Positions 42,551 through 51,515 of a stretch of 54,674 nt of DNA are shown here, one piece after another (the stretch's first letter is position 1; the number at the start of each line of letters is the position of its first letter). The stretch is from assembly GCA_015067835.1 (NCBI GenBank), contig SVLS01000013.1, forward strand, positions 1 through 54,674, written 5' to 3'. The stretch comes from Oscillospiraceae bacterium (GTDB lineage: Bacteria; Bacillota; Clostridia; Oscillospirales; Oscillospiraceae). The notes beneath the pieces were generated by a model that made no database searches, was not told where the DNA came from, and saw only the letters and a program-made list of their open reading frames with translations. A program made the translations under genes and the position numbers.

Positions 42551-44050
42551 ATGGAACGACTCAATTATGAAACCCTGAAAAAATCCGGCTACGACGGCTA
42601 TATTCTGGAGAATGCACCGGAAAAGGTGCTGCAGTTCGGCGAGGGCAACTTCCTGCGTGCCTTTGTGGACTATTGGTTTGACCTGGCCAACGAAAAGGCC
42701 GGCTGGAACGGCAAGTGCTGTCTGGTGCAGCCCATTGCTCCCGGCTTGGCAAATATGATTAACGAGCAGGAGGGCTTGTACACCCTGTATCTGCGGGGCA
42801 GCCAGAACGGTCAAAAGGTGGACGACAAGCGGGTGATTTCCTGCGTGTCCCGCTGCCTGAATCCTTATGAGGCAGAGGGCTACCGCCAGATGATGGAGGT
42901 TGCCGTCAGTGATGATTTGGAAATCATTGTTTCCAACACCACAGAAGCAGGCATTGTTTATGACCCTGCCTGCCAGCTGACCGACATGCCCTGTGCATCC
43001 TTCCCCGGCAAGATGACCCAGGTTCTGTACGAGCGCTTCAAGGCCGGAAAGTCCGGCTTGCTGATTCTTGCCTGCGAGCTGATTGACAACAATGGCAAGG
43101 AACTGTGCAAATGTGTCAATCAGTACATTGACCAGTGGGGTCTGAGCGAGGAATTCCGCGCTTATGTCAATGACAAGTGCACCTTCTGCGGCTCTTTGGT
43201 GGACAGAATTGTTCCCGGCCGCATCCGCGATGAAAAGGAAGTGGCAGAGCTGGAGGAAAAGCATGGCTATGCAGACCCCCTGTTGGATGTGGGCGAAGTA
43301 TTTGGCTTGTGGGTCATTGAAGGCGACCCGGCACTGAATGATGTTCTGCCCTTCCGCAAGGCAGGTTTGGAGGACAAGGTTTTTGTCGCACCGGATATGA
43401 CCCCCTATAAGAAGCGCAAGGTGCGCATCCTGAACGGCTCTCACACCGGCACGACGCTGGGCGCTTATCTGGGCGGCTATGATATTGTCCGGGATTGTAT
43501 GCACGACGAAGCAGTTCTGGGCTTTATGAACAAGATGCTTCAGACGGAAATCGTACCCATCCTGCCGCTGGATCAGGAGGACTGCAAGGCATTTGCCGCA
43601 GCCGTACAGGACCGGTTCAACAATCCCTTTGTCAACCACGAGCTGATGAGCATTTCTCTGAATTCCACCTCCAAGTGGCGCGCAAGAAATATGCCCAGCT
43701 TCCTGGAATACATTGAGAAGAACGGCACCTTGCCCACCTGCCTGAGCATGGGTTATGCCGCTTACATCGCATTTTTCAGCAATGACATTCAGGAGCTGAC
43801 GGAGGAAGGTCTCATCTGCCGCCGTCCCAAGGGCAACTGCTATACCTGCATTGATGACCGTTGGGTACTGGATTTCTATTATGCACACCGCAACGATACC
43901 GCTGAGCAGCTGGTTCACGCTGTGATGACCAACACGCAGATGTGGGGTCGCGATTTGACGGAAATTGCCGGCTTTGAGGCGCTGACGGTGAAGAATTTGA
44001 AGCTGATTCGGGAGCAGGGTGCATTGGCAGCCTACGCTTCCTGCCTGTAA
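42551..44050 (+). CDS. uxaB: Tagaturonate reductase (altronate oxidoreductase)
   Basis: NADH-dependent reduction of tagaturonate to altronate in galacturonate breakdown. It has 499 residues of the mannitol-dehydrogenase/polyol family. The dinucleotide-binding start VLQFGEGNFLRAFVDYWFD (about 26-44) and the catalytic-domain motif CTFCGSLVDRIVPGRI are typical, with KVRILNGSHTGTT near residue 300 and the KWRARNMPSFLEY stretch. ATG at 42551 has GGAGG 5 nt upstream; the ATG at 42539 overlaps that site. It is the first gene of uxaB-uxaA-uxaC-esterase. Confidence 0.93.
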   Translation: MERLNYETLKKSGYDGYILENAPEKVLQFGEGNFLRAFVDYWFDLANEKAGWNGKCCLVQPIAPGLANMINEQEGLYTLYLRGSQNGQKVDDKRVISCVSRCLNPYEAEGYRQMMEVAVSDDLEIIVSNTTEAGIVYDPACQLTDMPCASFPGKMTQVLYERFKAGKSGLLILACELIDNNGKELCKCVNQYIDQWGLSEEFRAYVNDKCTFCGSLVDRIVPGRIRDEKEVAELEEKHGYADPLLDVGEVFGLWVIEGDPALNDVLPFRKAGLEDKVFVAPDMTPYKKRKVRILNGSHTGTTLGAYLGGYDIVRDCMHDEAVLGFMNKMLQTEIVPILPLDQEDCKAFAAAVQDRFNNPFVNHELMSISLNSTSKWRARNMPSFLEYIEKNGTLPTCLSMGYAAYIAFFSNDIQELTEEGLICRRPKGNCYTCIDDRWVLDFYYAHRNDTAEQLVHAVMTNTQMWGRDLTEIAGFEALTVKNLKLIREQGALAAYASCL

Positions 44051-44060
44051 GGAGAATGCT

Positions 44061-45533
44061 ATGCCTGATTTAATTCGCATCCACCCCAAGGACAATGTGG
44101 CGGTGGCCCTGCATACAGTGGCAGCCGGAACAGTCTTTGAGGGCGTGACGGCGCAGATGGAGATTCCCCAGGGACACAAGATGGCTCTGACTGCCCTGGA
44201 AGAAGGTCAGCAGGTAATGAAGTACGGCTTTTCCATCGGTCACGCCACTGCTGCAATCACACCCGGTCAATGGGTACATACCCACAATATGGCAACCAAT
44301 CTGTCCGGGGAGATGACCTATACCTATACCCCTGAGATTCAGCCGCTGGAGCCGATGCCTGCGGAGCATTTTCTGGGCTATCGCCGTAAGGATGGCAAGG
44401 TGGGTGTACGCAATGAGATTTGGGTGATTCCCACTGTCGGCTGTGTCAATGATGTAGCCAAGGCACTGGTGAAGGAAAATCAGGATTTGGTGCAGGGCAC
44501 GATTGAGGGACTGTACACCTTTACCCATCCCTTTGGCTGCTCCCAAACGGGAGAGGATCACGCACAGACCCGCAAGCTTTTGGCGGCTTTGACCCGCCAT
44601 CCCAATGCCGCGGCAGTACTGGTACTGAGTCTGGGCTGCGAAAATCTGACCCAGGAGCAGTTCCTTGCAGAGCTGGGCGATTATGATTCAAACCGGGTGA
44701 AGTTTTTGACCTGCCAGCAGGTGGAGGACGAAATGGAAGCCGGTCGGAAGCTTCTTGAAGAATGTGCGGCCTTTGCGGCGCAGTTCCAAAGAGAAAAAAT
44801 TCCTGCATCTGAACTGGTAATCGGAATGAAATGCGGCGGCTCGGACGGTCTGTCCGGCATCACCGCCAATCCCGTGGTGGGACGTTTTTCTGATATGTTG
44901 GTGGCGCAGGGCGGCGCAACAGTGCTGACCGAAGTGCCAGAGATGTTCGGCGCAGAGGGCTTTTTGATGAATCGCTGTATCAATCAGCAGATTTTTGAAA
45001 AGGCCGTGGATATGATTAACGGCTTTAAGGCCTATTTTATCCGTCACAATGAGGTGGTTTACGACAATCCCAGTCCCGGCAACAAGCAGGGTGGCATCAC
45101 CACCTTGGAGGATAAGTCCTGCGGCTGTGTCCAAAAGGGCGGAGCTGCTCCCATTGTCGATGTTATCGGCTATGGCGATGCGGTGACCCAGAAGGGTCTG
45201 AATATGCTCTACGGACCGGGTAACGATCTGGTTTCTGCCACCGCTTTGACTGCGGCAGGCGCCCATATCATTCTCTTTACCACCGGTCGCGGCACGCCTT
45301 TCGGAGCACCGGCTCCGACGATGAAGCTGTCCACCAATACGCCCTTGGCGACGAAAAAGGCGCTCTGGATTGACTTCAATGCCGGCACAGTAGCTGATGG
45401 AGACAAAACCCTGGAGGAATCCGCCCGTGATTTGATGGATGCGGTTCTGGCAGTTGCATCCGGCAGAAAAACCCGTGCAGAAGAGCGGGGCTTCCGGGAA
45501 ATTTCGATTTTCAAAGACGGCGTTGTTCTGTAA
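44061..45533 (+). CDS. uxaA: Altronate dehydratase
   Basis: Iron-dependent dehydration of altronate to 2-keto-3-deoxygluconate. It has 490 residues: an N-terminal SAF domain (about 5-90, IHPKDNVAVALHTVAAG) and the large C-terminal UxaA domain (KVGVRNEIWVIPTVGCVN, THPFGCSQTGEDH, KCGGSDGLSGITANPVVG, NPSPGNKQGGITTLEDKSCGC in pieces, FTTGRGTPFGAPAPT). AAGGAG precedes the ATG, 10 nt after the uxaB stop. The next enzymes (KDG kinase and KDPG aldolase) are not in this window. Confidence 0.95.
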   Translation: MPDLIRIHPKDNVAVALHTVAAGTVFEGVTAQMEIPQGHKMALTALEEGQQVMKYGFSIGHATAAITPGQWVHTHNMATNLSGEMTYTYTPEIQPLEPMPAEHFLGYRRKDGKVGVRNEIWVIPTVGCVNDVAKALVKENQDLVQGTIEGLYTFTHPFGCSQTGEDHAQTRKLLAALTRHPNAAAVLVLSLGCENLTQEQFLAELGDYDSNRVKFLTCQQVEDEMEAGRKLLEECAAFAAQFQREKIPASELVIGMKCGGSDGLSGITANPVVGRFSDMLVAQGGATVLTEVPEMFGAEGFLMNRCINQQIFEKAVDMINGFKAYFIRHNEVVYDNPSPGNKQGGITTLEDKSCGCVQKGGAAPIVDVIGYGDAVTQKGLNMLYGPGNDLVSATALTAAGAHIILFTTGRGTPFGAPAPTMKLSTNTPLATKKALWIDFNAGTVADGDKTLEESARDLMDAVLAVASGRKTRAEERGFREISIFKDGVVL

Positions 45534-45554
45534 ATGTGAAAGGAGCATTTCAAA

Positions 45555-46973
45555 ATGGCAAAATTTATGGATCAGGACTTCCTGCTGAAGTCTGAGGCAG
45601 CGAAGAAGCTTTATCACGAGCATGGCGCAAAAATGCCAATTATCGACTATCACTGCCACATCAATCCCATGGAGATTTATGAGGATAAGCGTTACAGCAC
45701 CATCACAGAGGTGTGGCTGGGCGGCGACCACTATAAGTGGCGTGCAATGCGTTCCTGCGGCGTGCCGGAATACTATATTACCGGCGGCGCAACAGCAGCA
45801 GAAAAGTTCCAGAAGTGGGGCGAGACCATTCCCAAGCTGATTGGAAATCCCCTGTACCATTGGACACATCTGGAGCTGCAGCGGTATTTTGGAATTACCG
45901 AACCGCTGACCGGCGAGAATGCAATGGAAATTTATGAAAAGTGCAACAAGATTCTTTCTCAGCCGGATATGTCCGTTCGCGGCATTATCCGCAAGTCCGG
46001 CGTCAAGCTGATTTGCACCACCGATGACCCGGTGGATGATTTGAAGGCACATCAGCTGCTGGCCGCTGACCCCACAGCCCCGGCCGTGGTGCTTCCTGCC
46101 TTCCGCCCGGATAAGGCGATGCGGGCAGACAAGGAAACCTTCCCCGCCTATGTGGCACAGCTGGAGAAGGTAGTGGGCTATGAAATCAACTCTGTTGCAG
46201 ATATGCGCCGGGCGCTGAATGACCGGATTGCCTATTTTGCAAGCCTGGGCTGCTGTGTCTCTGACCACGCATTGGACTACTGCTTCTGCGTAGAGGCGGA
46301 TGAAGAGACTCTTGATGATATTTTCGTCCGCGCCAAGGCAGGCAAGGGCATCACCTGGGAAGAACAGCTGGCCTACCATACTGCACTGCTGCTGTCTGTG
46401 GGTCAGGAATACTACAAGCGTGATTGGGTGATGCAGCTGCACTTTGGCTGCCTGCGGGATAATTCCAAAAAGATGTTCCGCAAATTAGGCCCGGACACCG
46501 GCTTTGATTCTATGAACGATGCCGCCAATGCAGTGGGTCTTGCCAAGCTGCTGGGTGTACTGGAAGAGGCAGACGCCTTGGGAAAAACCATTTTGTATTC
46601 CCTGAATCCGGCGGACAATGGCATCATCGGCACCATTATGGGCGGCTTCCAGACAGACAGCAAGATTCCCGGAAAAATTCAGCAGGGTTCCGCCTGGTGG
46701 TTCAACGACCACAAGGTTGGTATGGAAGAGCAGATGAGAAGCTTGATGAGCCTGGGTGCAATGGGTACCTTCAACGGAATGCTCACGGACTCCCGCAGCT
46801 TCCTCAGCTACACCCGCCACGAGTATTTCCGCAGAATTCTGTGCAATCTCTTCGGCCAGATGGTAGAAGATGGCGAGTACCCGGCAGATTGGGAGCGCCT
46901 GGGACAAATGGTGGAGGATATCAGCTACAACAATACCCTGCATTACTTTGGCTTTGACCGAATTTTGAAGTAA
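45555..46973 (+). CDS. uxaC: Glucuronate/galacturonate isomerase
   Basis: Isomerises galacturonate to tagaturonate or glucuronate to fructuronate. It has 472 residues of the amidohydrolase-like UxaC family. Motifs: PIIDYHCHINPMEI (metal-ligand HxH), LICTTDDPVDDL, VVLPAFRPDKAM, LHFGCLRDNS and SAWWFNDHKVGMEEQM. AAAGGAG precedes the ATG. Together with uxaB and uxaA it gives galacturonate to KDG. Confidence 0.96.
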   Translation: MAKFMDQDFLLKSEAAKKLYHEHGAKMPIIDYHCHINPMEIYEDKRYSTITEVWLGGDHYKWRAMRSCGVPEYYITGGATAAEKFQKWGETIPKLIGNPLYHWTHLELQRYFGITEPLTGENAMEIYEKCNKILSQPDMSVRGIIRKSGVKLICTTDDPVDDLKAHQLLAADPTAPAVVLPAFRPDKAMRADKETFPAYVAQLEKVVGYEINSVADMRRALNDRIAYFASLGCCVSDHALDYCFCVEADEETLDDIFVRAKAGKGITWEEQLAYHTALLLSVGQEYYKRDWVMQLHFGCLRDNSKKMFRKLGPDTGFDSMNDAANAVGLAKLLGVLEEADALGKTILYSLNPADNGIIGTIMGGFQTDSKIPGKIQQGSAWWFNDHKVGMEEQMRSLMSLGAMGTFNGMLTDSRSFLSYTRHEYFRRILCNLFGQMVEDGEYPADWERLGQMVEDISYNNTLHYFGFDRILK

Positions 46974-46985
46974 GGGAGAAAACCG

Positions 46986-47825
46986 ATGGAAATTAAAGTC
47001 GTTGACCTCTACGAGGTGTATGGCATTTCAAAGCCGGAGGGCGCCATCGCAAAGCTGACCTGCTGGATACAACCCAGCGTTGGGGCTTTTTGCGAAACAC
47101 GGCAATATCCCAGCATTTTGATTCTGCCCGGCGGTGGATATTCTATGACATCTCCCCGGGAGGCAGAGCCCATTGCAATGGCTTTTTACAGCAGGGGCTA
47201 TAATACATTCATCCTGAATTATTCCTGTGCACCCCTCCGGTTCCCCACTGCATTGCGTGAGGCGGCTTTGGCAATGGATTATATCCGCAAAAATGCGGAC
47301 GCATTTGCGTCTCATCCCAATAAAATCGCTGCCATCGGCTTTTCTGCCGGTGCCCATTTGTGCGGCACGCTGGGAACCATGTACGACTGCCCGGAAGTGG
47401 CAGATCTGGTGTCCGGCAACCAGGCAAGACCGGATGCACTGGCGCTGTGCTATCCGGTGGCGGTTTCCTGGGGCAATACCCACGAAGGAAGCTTCCGGAA
47501 TTTGACCGGAGGCGATGAACAGCTGCGGCAGCGCCTGTCTTTGGATAAGCTGGTGCGGCCGGATATGCCGCCGGTTTATCTGTGGCATACCAGGGAGGAT
47601 TCCGGCGTGCCGGTGCGCAACAGCCTGGTATTGGCGGCTGCTTTGGAGGAAACGGGAATTCCTCTTGCAATGAACATCTATTGTAAGGGCGATCACGGTC
47701 TTTCTCTTGCAAACGAGCAGGTTTATGGGGTCGGAAACGTTCCGCCCCACACCAAGAGTGTGGAAACCTGGGTTGATAGCTGCATCGAATTTTTTGCCGA
47801 GCAAGGCTTGGTAATTACAGACTGA
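46986..47825 (+). CDS. Alpha/beta hydrolase, acetyl-esterase-like (pectin/uronate module)
   Basis: A 279-residue cytoplasmic esterase of the acetyl-xylan-esterase/BD-FAE type. The oxyanion motif is ILILPGGGYSMTSPREAEPIA, the nucleophile is in AAIGFSAGAHLCG, the acid in HTREDSGVPV and the histidine in CKGDHGLSLA. It starts 12 nt after uxaC with GGGAG upstream, so it is part of the operon. Inferred: removal of acetyl groups from oligogalacturonides or acetylated uronates taken up from pectin. The substrate has not been shown. Confidence 0.82.
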   Translation: MEIKVVDLYEVYGISKPEGAIAKLTCWIQPSVGAFCETRQYPSILILPGGGYSMTSPREAEPIAMAFYSRGYNTFILNYSCAPLRFPTALREAALAMDYIRKNADAFASHPNKIAAIGFSAGAHLCGTLGTMYDCPEVADLVSGNQARPDALALCYPVAVSWGNTHEGSFRNLTGGDEQLRQRLSLDKLVRPDMPPVYLWHTREDSGVPVRNSLVLAAALEETGIPLAMNIYCKGDHGLSLANEQVYGVGNVPPHTKSVETWVDSCIEFFAEQGLVITD

Positions 47826-47830
47826 AAAAG

Positions 47831-47866
47831 AACCGGAAACGCTTTGTGAAGCGTTTCCGGTTTTCT
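47831..47866. terminator. Bidirectional terminator between the uxa operon and lcp
   Basis: A 14-bp stem AACCGGAAACGCTT/AAGCGTTTCCGGTT with a TGTG loop, flanked by A-rich and T-rich tracts. Confidence 0.9.
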
Positions 47867-48904
47867 TTAATCTTTATAGAAAATATTTTCCAGAATTTTG
47901 CGATTAATGTCGAAGTCAATCACCTTGCAGTCCCCCAGAGATCCGACACTCAGATTTTCATAAGTGCCTTCAGCGGGGATTTGCTGGTTGTTGATTGAGG
48001 CGGTTGCCAGCATCGGAGCCAGCTTCATTACATAGCCGGTTAGCTCCTGAGTGGTCATATCCGTCGTGATAAAGCCGCTGGTGATGATCTGGGTGGCAAT
48101 GGAGAGCATCTCTCCCGCACTCTTGTTTTTGTAGCTGTTAATGATGGCCGTAATGACTTTGCGTTGGCGTTGGGCACGTATCGCATCCATATCAATTTTC
48201 CGAATCCGGGAATAGGCCAGTGCTTTTTGCCCGTTCAAATGCTGTATACCTGCGGTAAGCTTCCAGCCACCCAGCTTGTTCAGATAATTAGCTTCCTTTT
48301 GTGTCAGTTCGATATCCACGCCGCCCAGCAGGTCGATGATACTGGTAAAGCCGGTGAAATCCACCATAATGTTGGCATCTACATGCACACCGAAATTCAG
48401 GGCAAGGGTTTGGTCCAGAAGATTTGGACCCCGGAACTGATAGGCGGCATTCAGCTTTTGGTTCTTGTAACCGGGAATTGCCACATAAGTGTCCCGAAGG
48501 AAGGAAATCATCGTTAAGGAGTTGTGCCTTGTATCAAAGCTGCAAAGAATCATAGAGTCGGAACGCTGCCGGTCTTCGCCGGGACGGCGGTCTTCACCGA
48601 TGAGCATAATATTGATAATACCGTCCACTGCCAAATTGGGATTGCTGGGCAGGGTAGGTACTGTTGCTCTTGGGTCTGTGGAGTCCATAGTAGGCGCGGT
48701 AAAATCAATATCCGGGTCTGTCATCTGGTGAGAGGGGATGGTATCATAGGTTCCGGGGTTTTGCACGGTAATGTGATTCAGCAGGTACTGAATGTATATC
48801 GTACTGAACAGGGAAACAAAGAAAACCAAGGCCAAAACAATGCATAGAACCATCAAGACAATTCGCTGCCAGGAAACATGTCCCGAACCTTGTTTATTTT
48901 TCAT
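47867..48904 (-). CDS. LytR-CpsA-Psr (LCP) family cell-wall polymer ligase
   Basis: Transfers teichoic acid or capsule precursors from lipid carrier to peptidoglycan at the outer membrane face. It has 345 residues. One N-terminal membrane anchor (about 14-36) is followed by a Pro/Thr/Asp-rich linker and the LCP domain (about 95-250): IMLIGEDRRPGEDRQRSDSMILCSFD in pieces, SFLRDTYVAIPG, LNAAYQFRG, DLLGGVDIEL, LAYSRIRKIDMDAIRAQRQ. The conserved Asp and Arg residues of the phosphate site are present. GGAGG precedes the ATG. Confidence 0.93.
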   Translation of the reverse strand: MKNKQGSGHVSWQRIVLMVLCIVLALVFFVSLFSTIYIQYLLNHITVQNPGTYDTIPSHQMTDPDIDFTAPTMDSTDPRATVPTLPSNPNLAVDGIINIMLIGEDRRPGEDRQRSDSMILCSFDTRHNSLTMISFLRDTYVAIPGYKNQKLNAAYQFRGPNLLDQTLALNFGVHVDANIMVDFTGFTSIIDLLGGVDIELTQKEANYLNKLGGWKLTAGIQHLNGQKALAYSRIRKIDMDAIRAQRQRKVITAIINSYKNKSAGEMLSIATQIITSGFITTDMTTQELTGYVMKLAPMLATASINNQQIPAEGTYENLSVGSLGDCKVIDFDINRKILENIFYKD

Positions 48905-49051
48905 AGTTGTCGCCTCCAGTAATAGCGATTCGAGAAATTGCAGTACATATTATACTGCTCTTTGACAGAAAAAGCCAGACCTTTATCAAAAAATTACGGA
49001 AAAATTAAAGGAATATTTTATTGTATCGCCTTTGAAGTATATTTATACCGG

Positions 49052-49081
49052 AAAACGGCCTGCTTGAAATAAGCAGGCCGT
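49052..49081 (-). terminator. Terminator of htrA
   Basis: Stem ACGGCCTGCTT/AAGCAGGCCGT followed by TTTT on the minus strand, 5 nt after the htrA stop. Confidence 0.88.
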
Positions 49082-49085
49082 CATT

Positions 49086-50387
49086 TTATGCGGTAGGCGC
49101 TTGCTGCTTTTCGCCAAAGGTCAAGGTCAGTTCCACGACCTCCCGATTGCGGTAAACAAACACAGAGACGGTCTGGCCGGGCTTGAAGCTTCGCAGAACC
49201 AGATCAAGCTGATTCAGCGTAGTCGTTTCGTAGTCATCAACACCTACAATCAGGTCGCCGGTACGAATGCCTGCGGTGGCGGCAGGAGAGCCTGCTTCCA
49301 CTCCGGTGACATAGACGCCGACACCGTCACGGGAGTTATTGATGCTGACACCCATATAAGGCGTGGACAGGTAACCCTTGTCAATCAACTGGGTGATCAT
49401 ATCCTTTACATCGTCAATGGGAATAGCAAAGCCCAGACTCTCCACAGCTTCGCTGGAGATTTTGGCAGTGGTAATGCCCACCACTTCGCCCCTCATATTG
49501 AACAGGGGACCACCGGAGTTGCCGGGGTTAATGGCGGCATCGGTTTGAAGCATATTGATGATGGAGGTTTCAAATTCCACATCCCGGTCCTTGGCGCTGA
49601 TAACGCCTACCGTCAGGGTATTGGTCAGCTCGCCTAGAGGATTGCCGATGGCGGCTACCTGATCGCCTTCGATCAAAGCGCTGCTGCTGCCCAGGGTTAC
49701 TGCCGGCAGATCCGCAGCATCGACCTTCAAAAGTGCAAAATCGTTGCCATCGTCATAGCCCACCACGGTGGCGGTGTATTCCGTCTCGTCATAAGTGATG
49801 ACAGTCAGGGACTTGGCGCCCTGAATGACATGGTAATTGGTTACGATGTAGCCATCGGAGGACACAATAAAGCCAGAGCCGGAGGAGGCGGTTTGTGTCA
49901 CCTGTCCGAAAATGTTAGTGGAGCTGCTCTGATTGGAAATAGCCACCACGCTGCGCTTGTTCTGGGCGTATACCTTGGCAGGATCGCTGTTGGTTGTACC
50001 GGAGATAGAGTTGCCGTTTCCGGTGTAGGAGTTGGAATCCACAAAGTCCTCCAGCTCTTTAAATTCCTTTGAAAGCGTGTTGAATTTTGCAGAAAGCTGG
50101 CTGTTTTGGGTAACCCAATAGCGACTGGAATAGTAAGCGGTTACGCTGCAGCTGATGATGACCAGGGAAAGAGCAATGCCACATGCCAAAAGAATTTTCC
50201 ATACAACTCCGCTCTTTTTCTTTTCCACAGGTGCTTCCGGAGAAACAGGGGGCTGTGTATTGATAACCGGCTGTACAGGGATTGGCTGCGGCTGTGCAGG
50301 TTCCACAGGTTGCGTATAAAAGACAGGGTTTTCAGGGATGCTGGGTTGTTGCGGTTGATTTTCAAAGATATTCTCGTTATTTTCCAT
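49086..50387 (-). CDS. HtrA/DegP-like membrane-anchored serine protease with PDZ domain
   Basis: A 433-residue envelope quality-control protease. The cytoplasmic N-terminus is rich in Pro/Gln (about 1-58), a membrane helix is at about 66-88, then a trypsin-like domain. The catalytic triad is visible in VTNYHVIQG (His), YDDGNDFALLKV (Asp) and AAINPGNSGGPLFN (Ser). One PDZ domain follows at about 335-425 (YMGVSINN...GIRTGDLIVGVDDYETT). The ATG at 50387 has GGGAGG 7 nt upstream. Confidence 0.95.
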   Translation of the reverse strand: MENNENIFENQPQQPSIPENPVFYTQPVEPAQPQPIPVQPVINTQPPVSPEAPVEKKKSGVVWKILLACGIALSLVIISCSVTAYYSSRYWVTQNSQLSAKFNTLSKEFKELEDFVDSNSYTGNGNSISGTTNSDPAKVYAQNKRSVVAISNQSSSTNIFGQVTQTASSGSGFIVSSDGYIVTNYHVIQGAKSLTVITYDETEYTATVVGYDDGNDFALLKVDAADLPAVTLGSSSALIEGDQVAAIGNPLGELTNTLTVGVISAKDRDVEFETSIINMLQTDAAINPGNSGGPLFNMRGEVVGITTAKISSEAVESLGFAIPIDDVKDMITQLIDKGYLSTPYMGVSINNSRDGVGVYVTGVEAGSPAATAGIRTGDLIVGVDDYETTTLNQLDLVLRSFKPGQTVSVFVYRNREVVELTLTFGEKQQAPTA

Positions 50388-50530
50388 AGCAAAACCTCCC
50401 AGGGTTATATTTGTGTTCATATTAGGAAGCGGATGTGACAAAATTGTGTACACACAAAAAACGTTTTATAAACATTTTCTTCCAAAGCTATCCTTATCAT
50501 ACTATATTCTTTATGTAATCGTCAAGAAAA

Positions 50531-50558
50531 AAAGAAGACGGCGGCAATAGCCGCCGTC
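50531..50558 (-). terminator. Terminator of the DUF1540 gene
   Basis: A 9-bp stem GACGGCGGC/GCCGCCGTC with a 4-nt loop, followed on the minus strand by TTCTTTTTTT. Confidence 0.9.
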
Positions 50559-50562
50559 AAGA

Positions 50563-50727
50563 TTACTTTTTGCGGAAGGATTTGCAGTCAGTACACTGGT
50601 CCACGGTAGGATTCTGCTCGTGGGTGCCCACCAAAATCCGGTCCAAAGAGCAGTAGTTCTCGGAATCGCAATGGTATGCGCATTGCTGAACAGTACATTC
50701 GATGCACTTATTTGCCTTGCAGCTCAT
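50563..50727 (-). CDS. DUF1540-type cysteine-rich mini-protein
   Basis: A 54-residue protein (ATG at 50727, stop at 50563) with eight cysteines: C3, C8, C11, C16, C20, C26, C45 and C48. The pattern CIECTVQQCAYHCDSENYCSL, then ILVG, then QCTDCKSF, fits the DUF1540 family of small clostridial proteins of unknown function, probably metal-binding. It has an AGGGGG ribosome binding site and its own terminator, divergent from rpe and tandem with htrA. Easy to miss because of its size. Confidence 0.88.
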   Translation of the reverse strand: MSCKANKCIECTVQQCAYHCDSENYCSLDRILVGTHEQNPTVDQCTDCKSFRKK

Positions 50728-50805
50728 TTTATTTCCCCCTTTTTCTTGGATTCAGGACTAGTATGCCACAAAGCAAAAAAGTCATACGGGAAAAGTTTCC
50801 CCTTC

Positions 50806-50834
50806 TTGCAATTAGCTGCTTGTCGTGGTATGAT
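50806..50834 (+). promoter_or_regulatory. Promoter of rpe
   Basis: TTGCAA (50806-50811), a 17-bp spacer and TATGAT (50829-50834), 30 nt before the ATG. Confidence 0.7.
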
Positions 50835-50864
50835 TAAGAAAAATAAAAAAGGAGATTTTACAAA

Positions 50865-51515
50865 ATGGCAAAAATTGCACCTTCTATTTTGTCTGCGGAC
50901 TTCGCAAATATGGAGCGGGATATCCGCGCCTTGAAGGAAGCCGGGGCTGACTGGGTACACATGGACGTAATGGACGGTATTTTTGTTCCGAATATGTCTT
51001 TTGGATTTCCTCTGATTCAGGCGGTTCGTCCTTTGACCGATATGCCTCTGGATGTGCATTTGATGATTGACCGTCCACTTCGCTATGTAGAGCAGTTTGT
51101 TAAAGCCGGTGCAGACTGGCTGACCATCCATATTGAGGCGGATCAGCCCCATAATACGCTGGAAGCCCTGGATAAAATCCGTACAATGGGCTGTAAGGCA
51201 GCAATTTCTCTGAAGCCCAGAACGCCGGCAGAGGCGGCCATCCCTTACCTTGAAAAGTGTGATATGATTCTGGTGATGACCGTAGAGCCCGGCTTCGGCG
51301 GTCAGAAATTTATGGCAGATATGATGCCCAAGCTGAAGAAGCTGCGTCAAATGCTGGATGAAGTGAATCCTGCCTGCATTTTGGAGGTGGATGGCGGTGT
51401 GGATGAGAACACCTGTACCATCTGTAAGGAAAACGGGGCAGAAGTGCTGGTCGCCGGCTCGGCTTACTTCAAGGCCGCTGACCGTCAGGCATTCGTTAAG
51501 GCCATTCAGAAATGA
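50865..51515 (+). CDS. rpe: Ribulose-phosphate 3-epimerase
   Basis: Interconverts ribulose-5-P and xylulose-5-P in the pentose phosphate pathway. It has 216 residues of a (beta/alpha)8 barrel. Motifs: IAPSILSADFANMERDI, WVHMDVMDGIFVPNMSFG, LDVHLMIDRP, MTVEPGFGGQKFM and LEVDGGVDENT, with the metal-site His/Asp residues in place. AAGGAG precedes the ATG. The stop overlaps the next gene by 4 nt. Confidence 0.97.
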   Translation: MAKIAPSILSADFANMERDIRALKEAGADWVHMDVMDGIFVPNMSFGFPLIQAVRPLTDMPLDVHLMIDRPLRYVEQFVKAGADWLTIHIEADQPHNTLEALDKIRTMGCKAAISLKPRTPAEAAIPYLEKCDMILVMTVEPGFGGQKFMADMMPKLKKLRQMLDEVNPACILEVDGGVDENTCTICKENGAEVLVAGSAYFKAADRQAFVKAIQK

